NCBI GenBank assembly: GCA_015257125.1
Contig: JABZKU010000005.1
Span: 48,286 to 112,285, forward strand
Direction of reading: 5' to 3'
From: Prevotellaceae bacterium
GTDB taxonomy: Bacteria > Bacteroidota > Bacteroidia > Bacteroidales > Bacteroidaceae
DNA: 64,000 bases
Position numbers and translations under genes: made by a program. Within the stretch, counting starts at the first letter, position 1. Each line of letters opens with the position of its first letter. Of this stretch, positions 58,046-64,000 are shown in pieces. The notes under the pieces are model-generated. The model saw only the letters and a list, made by a program, of their open reading frames with translations, searched no databases and was not told where the DNA came from.

Positions 58046-59683
58046 ATGATATCCGTTGATGGCCTCACCGTCGAGTTTGGCGGAACCACACTTTTCAAAG
58101 ACATCTCTTTTCAAATCAACGAGAAAGACCGCATCGCCCTGATGGGAAAAAACGGTGCCGGCAAGTCCACCTTGCTCAAAATCCTCGCCGGCGTGCGCCA
58201 ACCCACCCGCGGAAACGTCAGCGCGCCCAAAGACACCGTCATCGCCTACCTGCCTCAGCACCTGATGACCGAGGACGGCCGCACCGTCTTTGAGGAAGCC
58301 TGTCAACCCTTCGAACACCTCAAAGACATGGAGCGCGAGATCGAAGCGCTCAACGCCCAACTCATGGAGCGCACCGACTACGAGAGCGACGACTACATGG
58401 CGCTCATTGAGCAAGTGGCCGCCATGAGCGAAAAATTCTATGCCATCGATCTCACCCACTTCGAGGAAGATGTGGAGAAAATGCTCCTCGGTCTCGGATT
58501 TGAGCGCAGCGACTTCGCGCGCCCCACGAGCGATTTCTCCGGCGGTTGGCGTATGCGCATCGAACTGGCCAAACTCCTGTTGCAGAAGCCCGATGTGCTT
58601 TTACTCGACGAGCCCACCAACCACCTCGACATCGAAAGTATCGGCTGGCTCGAAGATTTCATCATGACCTCCGGCAAGGCGGTTGTCGTCATCAGCCACG
58701 ACCGTAAGTTTGTCGACAACATAACCACCCGCACCATCGAGATCACGCTCGGCCGCATCTACGATTACAAAGCCGGCTACTCCCAATACCTCGAACTGCG
58801 CAAGGAGCGTCGCGCGCAGCAGCAGAAGCAGTATGAGGAGCAGCAAAAGATGATCGCCGAAACGAAACTCTACATCGAACGCTTCAAGGGCACTTACTCC
58901 AAAACCAACCAAGTGCAGAGCCGCGTGCGCATGCTCGAGAAGTTGGAACTCGTCGAAGTGGACGAAGAAGACACCTCGCGCCTCAGACTCAAGTTCCCGC
59001 CCTCGCCCCGCAGTGGCAATTACCCGGTCATCATGGAGAGTGTGGGCAAAACCTACGGCGATCATACCGTTTTCTCCGGCGTTTCGCTCACCGTTGAGCG
59101 CGGCGACAAATTAGCTTTCGTCGGTCGCAACGGCGAAGGTAAGTCTACGCTCGTCAAGTGCATCATGCAGCAGCTCGAACACGAGGGCACGCTCACCCTT
59201 GGGCACAATGTACAGATTGGTTACTTCGCGCAGAACCAAGCCTCGCTCCTCGACGGCGAAATCACCGTCTATGACACCATCGACAACGTGGCGAAAGGCG
59301 AAATTCGCCTCAAAATCCGCGATTTGCTCGGCGCCTTCATGTTCGGCGGCGAGGAAGGAACGAAGAAGGTGAAAGTGCTTTCGGGCGGTGAGCGTACGCG
59401 CTTGGCTATTCTCAAACTCCTGCTCGAACCCTTCAACCTGCTCATTCTCGACGAGCCGACCAACCACCTCGATTTGCGTACGAAAGACGTGCTCAAGCAG
59501 GCGCTGCAAGATTTTGACGGCACCCTCATCGTCGTGAGCCACGACCGTGACTTCCTCGATGGCCTCGTGACGAAAGTCTATGAGTTCGGTGGCGGCAAAG
59601 TGCGCGAGCACCTTTGCGGCATCTACGAATTCTTGGAAAACAAGCGCCTCGAAAACCTTCAAGAGTTGGAGCGTAAATCCTGA
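58046..59683 (+). CDS. ABC-F ATPase (545 residues)
   Basis: A second ABC-F protein, paralogous to the one at 52.9 kb but without the long C-terminal coiled coil. Domain 1 has GKNGAGKST, FSGGWRMRIELAKLL and DEPTNHLDIES. The inter-domain helices carry GTYSKTNQVQSRVRMLEKLE. Domain 2 has GRNGEGKST, LSGGERTRLAILKLL and LDEPTNHLDLRT. The two proteins have similar openings (MISVDGLTVEFGGTTLF here, MISVEHLKVEFSARALF there). Soluble and ribosome-directed by family. The true start ATG follows a region with in-frame alternative starts that lack family resemblance. Confidence 0.94.
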   Translation: MISVDGLTVEFGGTTLFKDISFQINEKDRIALMGKNGAGKSTLLKILAGVRQPTRGNVSAPKDTVIAYLPQHLMTEDGRTVFEEACQPFEHLKDMEREIEALNAQLMERTDYESDDYMALIEQVAAMSEKFYAIDLTHFEEDVEKMLLGLGFERSDFARPTSDFSGGWRMRIELAKLLLQKPDVLLLDEPTNHLDIESIGWLEDFIMTSGKAVVVISHDRKFVDNITTRTIEITLGRIYDYKAGYSQYLELRKERRAQQQKQYEEQQKMIAETKLYIERFKGTYSKTNQVQSRVRMLEKLELVEVDEEDTSRLRLKFPPSPRSGNYPVIMESVGKTYGDHTVFSGVSLTVERGDKLAFVGRNGEGKSTLVKCIMQQLEHEGTLTLGHNVQIGYFAQNQASLLDGEITVYDTIDNVAKGEIRLKIRDLLGAFMFGGEEGTKKVKVLSGGERTRLAILKLLLEPFNLLILDEPTNHLDLRTKDVLKQALQDFDGTLIVVSHDRDFLDGLVTKVYEFGGGKVREHLCGIYEFLENKRLENLQELERKS

Positions 59684-59741
59684 TCGCTCCCGGCTGTGCG
59701 CAGTCGCTCACGCACCGTTGCACAGCAATGCCTTACCCTCA

Positions 59742-59806
59742 AACGCCCTTCCCCAAGCACGCCGGCCGTTTCACGGCGCGGACGAAATGGGGGAGGGCGT
59801 TTTTTA
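59742..59806 (+). terminator. Terminator after the second ABC-F gene
   Basis: A 13-pair stem (about 59742-59754 with 59789-59801, one G-U) encloses a smaller GC-rich stem and is followed by TTTTT. Confidence 0.75.
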
Positions 59807-60000
59807 ATGCCCAAAGGGAGGGCTGCGACTTGTTCTCGTTGCGCTCGTGTCGGCGAGCGTCGCATTCTTTCATGCCGGGTGTCGCTTTGAGCGAATCACT
59901 GCTCGGTGTGCTGTCGAAACATGAAAGCGGGGGAGTGAGACGGCCTTGTTTTCTGCTGCAATCAAAGGGAGAGGGGAGGGCACTTCGCCCGTGTTGCGAA

Positions 60001-60084
60001 AAAAGTGGCGGGCTATTTTTCAAAAGTCCACGACTTTCGTGCGAAACACGTGGTCTTTTGCGCAAAACTCCCCCGTTTTTTTGG
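60001..60084. repeat. Array of four 21-base repeats
   Basis: Units start near 60001, 60022, 60043 and 60064, a 21-base period: AAAAGTGGCGGGCTATTTTT, AAAAGTCCACGACTTTCGTG, GAAACACGTGGTCTTTTGCG and AAAACTCCCCCGTTTTTTTG. It is the clearest array of the family in the window. Confidence 0.7.
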
Positions 60085-60356
60085 GCTTGTCTACAGCGCG
60101 CGGACGAAAGGAACCTGCCGGTCTTCCACACTCCGCGAGGGTGAAAATCGCTGCGGGCGGGTTGCTTGGCTTTCCCCCGCCCACGAAATCTACAACGCCT
60201 ATTAAAGCCCCGCGCGAGGAATACTTTTTTTGCGAAATGGGACCGGGGAGGAAGAAAAAAGGATTTTTTCCCGCGATTTGGTTATAAAATGCGACGCTTA
60301 ATCACTTGAATTGCAGAAAAGAGTTGGCAAAAGTGGGCTATTTCAACGCTTTTTTG

Positions 60357-60364
60357 TATCTTTG
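60357..60364 (+). promoter_or_regulatory. Probable -7 element of the GT5-like gene
   Basis: TATCTTTG, 73 bases before the start codon. No clear TTTG at -33. Confidence 0.5.
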
Positions 60365-60437
60365 CCCGCAAACATGCACCATCTATCGTTATCGTTTTAA
60401 CTTCAACAAGGATAGCGAGGTGCAGCTAATTCTTAGG

Positions 60438-61256
60438 ATGAAAGCAAAGAAGATTCTGTACATCACGCAGGAAATGGTACCTTACGTTTCCGAGTCGCAA
60501 ATGGCCACGATCGGTCGCGAGTTGCCGCAAGGCATTCAAGAAGGTGGACACGAGATCCGCACGTTTATGCCGAAATGGGGTAATATCAACGAGCGCCGTA
60601 ACCAGTTGCACGAAGTGATTCGCTTGTCGGGAATGAACATCGTCATCGATGAGACCGATCACCCGCTCATCATCAAAGTGGCTTCCATTCAGGCCGCTCG
60701 CATTCAAGTCTATTTCATTGACAACGATGATTATTTTTACAAACGACAGATGCGCGCCGATGAGGACGGAACGGAGTACGCAGACAATGCCGAGCGTGCC
60801 ATATTTTATGCGCGCGGTGTACTCGAGACCGTGAAGAAATTGCGTTGGGTGCCCGATGTGATTCACTGCCACGGCTGGATTTCTTCGATTGTGCCTTTCT
60901 ATATCAAGAAAGCGTTCTGCGAAGAACCGACTTTCGCTGAAACGAAAGTGGTGTACAGCGCTTATGAAGACACACTCACGCTCGCTCCCCGCGAGAACTT
61001 CCCCGAATGTGTCGATTTTCGTGAGGCAAAACAATCGCTGCTGGCCGAAACCGGTATCGATTTCTCCACGCCCCAATCGCTCGACTTGCTCGGTGCGCAT
61101 TTCTCCGACGGCGTTGTGCAACTCGGTTCGAGCAGTGCGGTGGTCGATCATGCCCGTGCACAAGGCATCCCCGTGCTCGAGCCCTCGAAAGACAGTGCCG
61201 ACGTGGAAGCCTACGCCAATTTCTACGAGCAAATCGTAGGCGGCGACGCGGAATAA
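60438..61256 (+). CDS. Glycogen/starch synthase N-terminal (GT5) domain protein without catalytic C-terminal half
   Basis: A 272-residue protein that starts MKAKKILYITQEMVPYV and matches only the first Rossmann domain of GT5 glycogen synthases, including a CHGWISSIVPFYIK segment (HGW in real synthases). The KTGGL motif for ADP-glucose binding is replaced by SESQMATIGRELP, and the second GT-B domain is absent. It is therefore unlikely to make glycogen. Bacteroidales commonly keep such a short gene near panC and DUF4270 genes; here the DUF4270 gene follows after 86 bases. Function unknown. Confidence 0.85.
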   Translation: MKAKKILYITQEMVPYVSESQMATIGRELPQGIQEGGHEIRTFMPKWGNINERRNQLHEVIRLSGMNIVIDETDHPLIIKVASIQAARIQVYFIDNDDYFYKRQMRADEDGTEYADNAERAIFYARGVLETVKKLRWVPDVIHCHGWISSIVPFYIKKAFCEEPTFAETKVVYSAYEDTLTLAPRENFPECVDFREAKQSLLAETGIDFSTPQSLDLLGAHFSDGVVQLGSSSAVVDHARAQGIPVLEPSKDSADVEAYANFYEQIVGGDAE

Positions 61257-61291
61257 TGTCGTAGAGCGGCGGGTAAATCGAAAATTATAGG

Positions 61292-61299
61292 TATATTTG
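61292..61299 (+). promoter_or_regulatory. Probable -7 element of the DUF4270 gene
   Basis: TATATTTG fits TAnnTTTG and lies 43 bases before the start. The -33 position is poor. Confidence 0.45.
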
Positions 61300-61342
61300 C
61301 CCTCCGTTCGGGCGGGTTGCCCGACACAGAATATCACTCCCC

Positions 61343-62863
61343 ATGCAAGTTACGACTTTTCTTTACGCCTCATTGTTGTCGGCGGCTCTTGGTAGTCTTG
61401 TTGCCTCTTGCGGTGACGAAACGGTGTCGAATTTAGGCATCGACGTGATGCCGCGTCAAGACTCGGTGAGCACTGCACAACTGCGTTTCCCTGTCAGCAC
61501 ACGCACCGTGCGCACTCCTTCGTCGGTGGCGCGCTCGAACAGCAGTTGGTTGGGATCTGTGATCGATCCGGAGACGGGCGCGCGCACCACCAACGACTTT
61601 GTGGCGCAATTTTATGTGCCCGAGACGTTCCGCCTGCCGAGTCGTGAGAAAATGATCGCTGATACCGATGGCTTGCCCGTGGCCGATTCGTGTTTCCTCA
61701 ACATCTATCATGACACTTACTACGGCGATTCGCTCGCCGCGCAGAAAGTGACCGTTTGGGAGGTGGACACGGCACGAACGCTCGACGAAAAAGTGGATTA
61801 CACCACGCAAATCGACGCGAAAAAGCTCTTGCTCACCGGCGCAGGCGCCGAGCAGCAAACGGTGAACTACAGCGTGTTCGACCAAACGCGCCCCCAGTCG
61901 ATCGTACAAGGCAATGCTTACTATCGTCGTTTGGCGATTCCGCTCAGTAAGGACTTCGCCACGCGCATTTTGCGCCATTATTATGCGCATCCCGAGCACT
62001 TTGCCAACTCTTACCAGTTTGCCCACCACGTTTGCGGCGGATTCTATTTCCAACACAGCGGTGGCATCGGCGCTATGCTCAAGAGCGACTTCGTGACGCT
62101 CGATTTGCACTTCCGCTACCGCTCGAAAACAGCGGCCGGCGCCGATACGTTGGTGAACGGTAACCAGCGTTTCACCGCCACGGACGAAATTATTCAGTTG
62201 CCTCGTGTCGAAAATGCCTTGCCTGAGGCCATGCTCAACACGACTTTGCCTTACACCTATGTGAAGTCGCCGTTGGCACTCCACACCGAGGCCACTTTGC
62301 CCATCGACGACGTCGTGGGGGGCACACACTACAACGACACGATCAACAGTGCTTCGCTGAATCTGCGCACCGTCTTGGAAGAAACAGACGAAAAGCGCTT
62401 GCCCAAGCCGCAAATGCTCTTGTTGGTTCGTGCCAATGACGTGGATCGTTTCTTCGCCAAAGTGCAGATGGTAGACGGAGTGACCTCTTATGTGGCCACT
62501 TACGACAAGATTTCGACCACAACGCAGAAGGCGACCTATGGATACAAGTACGATAACATCGGCCGACTCATTGCTTATATAAGAGATGAGCGCGATCGCG
62601 GTGCCGGTGTGAAGGCAACGGACAGCGAAACCGAACGGAAAACCAAGTGGGAGGCGTGGGAACAGGCCAACCCCAACTGGAACAAAGTGGTGCTTCTGCC
62701 GGTCGTTGGCGAATACACCACGACAACCGACTATCGCAGCCAAAGAACGGTTCGTACTTTGGTGCGTGTGCTGAACGCATTCGACCTTTCTTCGGCTCGA
62801 CTCGAAGGAGGCAGCGCCGGCAACGTTGAGCTCTCGGTGGTGTACAGCCGCTTCAAGAAGTAA
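61343..62863 (+). CDS. DUF4270 family lipoprotein
   Basis: A 506-residue lipoprotein (signal peptide MQVTTFLYASLLSAALGSLV, lipobox VASC with Cys23). The family pattern is clear after the signal: NLGIDVMPRQDSV near the N-terminus, SSWLGSVIDPETGARTTNDF where other members have LLGxxxDPxFG, then long beta-rich segments. The C-terminus (VELSVVYSRFKK) is beta-like. Function unknown. Placement after the short GT5-like gene is a known Bacteroidales arrangement. A strong terminator follows. Confidence 0.92.
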   Translation: MQVTTFLYASLLSAALGSLVASCGDETVSNLGIDVMPRQDSVSTAQLRFPVSTRTVRTPSSVARSNSSWLGSVIDPETGARTTNDFVAQFYVPETFRLPSREKMIADTDGLPVADSCFLNIYHDTYYGDSLAAQKVTVWEVDTARTLDEKVDYTTQIDAKKLLLTGAGAEQQTVNYSVFDQTRPQSIVQGNAYYRRLAIPLSKDFATRILRHYYAHPEHFANSYQFAHHVCGGFYFQHSGGIGAMLKSDFVTLDLHFRYRSKTAAGADTLVNGNQRFTATDEIIQLPRVENALPEAMLNTTLPYTYVKSPLALHTEATLPIDDVVGGTHYNDTINSASLNLRTVLEETDEKRLPKPQMLLLVRANDVDRFFAKVQMVDGVTSYVATYDKISTTTQKATYGYKYDNIGRLIAYIRDERDRGAGVKATDSETERKTKWEAWEQANPNWNKVVLLPVVGEYTTTTDYRSQRTVRTLVRVLNAFDLSSARLEGGSAGNVELSVVYSRFKK

Positions 62864-62878
62864 TACAACCTTATATAT

Positions 62879-62913
62879 AAATATGGGCGTGCTGCGGCAC
62901 GCCCATATTTGTT
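62879..62913 (+). terminator. Terminator after the DUF4270 gene
   Basis: A perfect 14-pair stem (62879-62892 with 62897-62910), four-base loop, and TTTG after the A-T-rich base of the stem. Confidence 0.88.
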
Positions 62914-62963
62914 CGATAGAATTTCAGATCTCCCAACTTTACCCCGATAATCTTTCTCCTCTT

Positions 62964-63707
62964 ATGCGTGCTTTGATCTTTGCCGCCGGACTCGGCACTC
63001 GTTTGCGTCCACTCACCGATCGAATTCCCAAAGCCTTGGTGCCCGTGGCTGAAAAGCCGCTGCTGTGGCACACGATTCATCGTTTGATCGATGTCGGTGC
63101 TGAGGAGTTGGTGGTGAATGTGCACCATCACGGTCAACAAATCGTGGACTATGTGGCGGCACACGAGTGGGGCGTACCGGTAAAGATCTCCGATGAGCGA
63201 GCCGCCTTGTTGGACACCGGCGGAGGATTGCGACAAGCCCTGCCGCTTTTCCAAGAAAGTGAAGCGCCGGTGCTGATTCACAATGTCGATATCCTCAGCG
63301 ATGCACCGCTGGCCGACTTTTATGCGGCCGGACATGAGGCGGACGTGCAGCTCATGGTGAGCCGACGCGACACACAGCGCTATTTGTTGTTCAATGACGA
63401 GATGCGTTTGGTGGGCTGGACGAACATTGCTACCGGCGAAGTGCGCACACCGCACGAAAATCTCGATGTGGCCGCCTGTCATAAGTTGGCTTTCTCGGGC
63501 ATTCACTGCGTTTCGCCGCACATTGCCGAGCACATGACCGGCTATCCCGAGGCGTTTCCGATCATGAATTTCTATTTGGACCAATGCGACAAGTTGGATA
63601 TTCGCGGGTACGAGGTGAAGGATTTGCACTTGCTGGATGTCGGTAAACAACAAAGCCTTGCTGCGGCCGAAGAGTTCCTCGAAAACGGGTTGCAAGGGGG
63701 ATTTTAG
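62964..63707 (+). CDS. Sugar-1-phosphate nucleotidyltransferase (MurU-like)
   Basis: A 247-residue NTP_transferase protein, probably N-acetylmuramate-1-phosphate uridylyltransferase of peptidoglycan recycling. It starts MRALIFAAGLGTRLRPLTDR followed by PKALVPVAEKPLL (G-rich loop and signature Lys), LLDTGGGLRQALPLF, and HNVDILSDAPL (metal-binding Asp). The short C-terminus without a left-handed helix fits MurU rather than GlmU. The usual AmgK kinase partner is not in the window, so the substrate is inferred. In-frame ATGs upstream cross a terminator and are rejected. Confidence 0.87.
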   Translation: MRALIFAAGLGTRLRPLTDRIPKALVPVAEKPLLWHTIHRLIDVGAEELVVNVHHHGQQIVDYVAAHEWGVPVKISDERAALLDTGGGLRQALPLFQESEAPVLIHNVDILSDAPLADFYAAGHEADVQLMVSRRDTQRYLLFNDEMRLVGWTNIATGEVRTPHENLDVAACHKLAFSGIHCVSPHIAEHMTGYPEAFPIMNFYLDQCDKLDIRGYEVKDLHLLDVGKQQSLAAAEEFLENGLQGGF

Positions 63708-63768
63708 GGCGAAAAATGGCAGAAATCGGGCTTTTTTGCCCTCAAAAGCGAAAAAAGTGGGGCAAATG

Positions 63769-63799
63769 TTTGCAGATTCAGAGAAAAGCGCTACCTTTG
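63769..63799 (+). promoter_or_regulatory. Promoter of the tRNA-Gly/tRNA-Leu unit
   Basis: TTTG (63769-63772), 19 bases, then TACCTTTG (63792-63799). Confidence 0.65.
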
Positions 63800-63848
63800 C
63801 ACTGCGTTTGAGAGATAACGCCTCTGCAATGAAAATTACAGAGTGTCT

Positions 63849-63921
63849 GCGGAAATAGCTCAGTTGGTAGAGCACAACCTTGCCAAGGTTGGGGTCGCGA
63901 GTTCGAGTCTCGTTTTCCGCT
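63849..63921 (+). tRNA. tRNA-Gly (anticodon GCC)
   Basis: Acceptor GCGGAAA pairs with TTTCCGC, the anticodon stem CAACC/GGTTG encloses TTGCCAA with GCC at 63882-63884, and the T loop is GTTCGAG. CCA is not encoded. Confidence 0.96.
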
Positions 63922-63947
63922 CTCTTTTTGGCAAACTAATCACTAAA

Positions 63948-64000
63948 GCCCAGGTGGCGGAATGGTAGACGCGCTCGTTTCAGGTGCGAGTGTTTCACGA
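63948..64000 (+). tRNA. tRNA-Leu (anticodon CAG), cut by window end
   Basis: The 5' half is present: acceptor GCCCAGG, a D arm with GGTAGACGCG, and anticodon stem CTCGT/GCGAG around TTCAGGT (anticodon CAG), then the start of the long variable arm. It lies 26 bases after tRNA-Gly, so both are probably one transcript. Confidence 0.88.

Larger units (their letters stand above)
59684..60356. other. Intergenic stretch between the second ABC-F gene and the GT5-like gene
   Basis: Holds the terminator at 59742-59806 and the repeat array at 60001-60084. No gene is seen; the overlapping frames on both strands are arginine/serine-rich. Confidence 0.5.

Noticed and set aside
1..64000. CRISPR arrays, prophage or insertion sequences
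   Set aside because: The tandem repeats found are degenerate and contiguous without unique spacers, no cas genes occur, and no transposase, integrase or phage structural gene was recognised.

Overview
This window is a chromosomal segment of a Bacteroidota bacterium, order Bacteroidales by gene content. Supporting evidence: repeated promoters of the TTTG-N19/20-TAnnTTTG type, very few Shine-Dalgarno sequences, and order-typical genes (ZapA with RNase Y, DUF4270, DUF5723, DUF3822, GIN/DUF2807, DUF1573, a lone GT5 N-terminal domain). The genus cannot be fixed; a Prevotellaceae or Porphyromonadaceae relative is plausible. No phage, insertion sequence, CRISPR array or rRNA operon was seen.

Layout. 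0-7.3 kb: end of class II fructose-bisphosphate aldolase, thrS, pyrD and pyrK (minus), then a two-domain sialate O-acetylesterase. 7.5-8.7 kb: tRNA-Val and 1.2 kb of apparently non-coding DNA. 8.7-11.6 kb: a conserved hypothetical gene, a coiled-coil protein, zapA and rny. 11.8-20.9 kb: a polysaccharide assembly block (initiating sugar transferase, Wza-like export protein, Wzx-like flippase, Wzz-like chain-length protein, Wzy/ligase-like protein, phosphoethanolamine transferase) without ordinary glycosyltransferases and visibly richer in A+T than its neighbours. 21.0-27.3 kb: a 1974-residue secreted M60-type metalloprotease preceded by a 355-base, strongly structured leader. 27.3-28.7 kb: repeat-rich non-coding DNA. 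28.7-35.5 kb (minus): DUF5723 barrel plus lipoprotein operon, radical-SAM sulfatase-maturating enzyme, nagB, small outer-membrane protein. 35.8-44.8 kb (minus): envelope-response locus (YtrA-type GntR regulator, ABC exporter, GIN lipoprotein, MacB-like ABC exporter with HlyD and TolC partners). 45.2-52.4 kb (plus): carboxytransferase, VanZ-like protein, DUF3822, rsmD, RecD-like helicase, DUF554, DUF1573. 52.5-59.7 kb: tRNA-Pro and two ABC-F proteins flanking an M13 peptidase and MetA. 60.4-64 kb: GT5-like protein, DUF4270 lipoprotein, MurU-like nucleotidyltransferase, tRNA-Gly and a cut tRNA-Leu.

Most interesting signals: (i) the structured leader before the M60 protease; (ii) a dispersed family of 20-22-base tandem repeats at five intergenic sites; (iii) an exact 55-residue periodicity in the M60 protein; (iv) a well-formed promoter/operator for the GntR-ABC locus; (v) the repeat-rich 27.3-28.7 kb region with a possible independent transcript.
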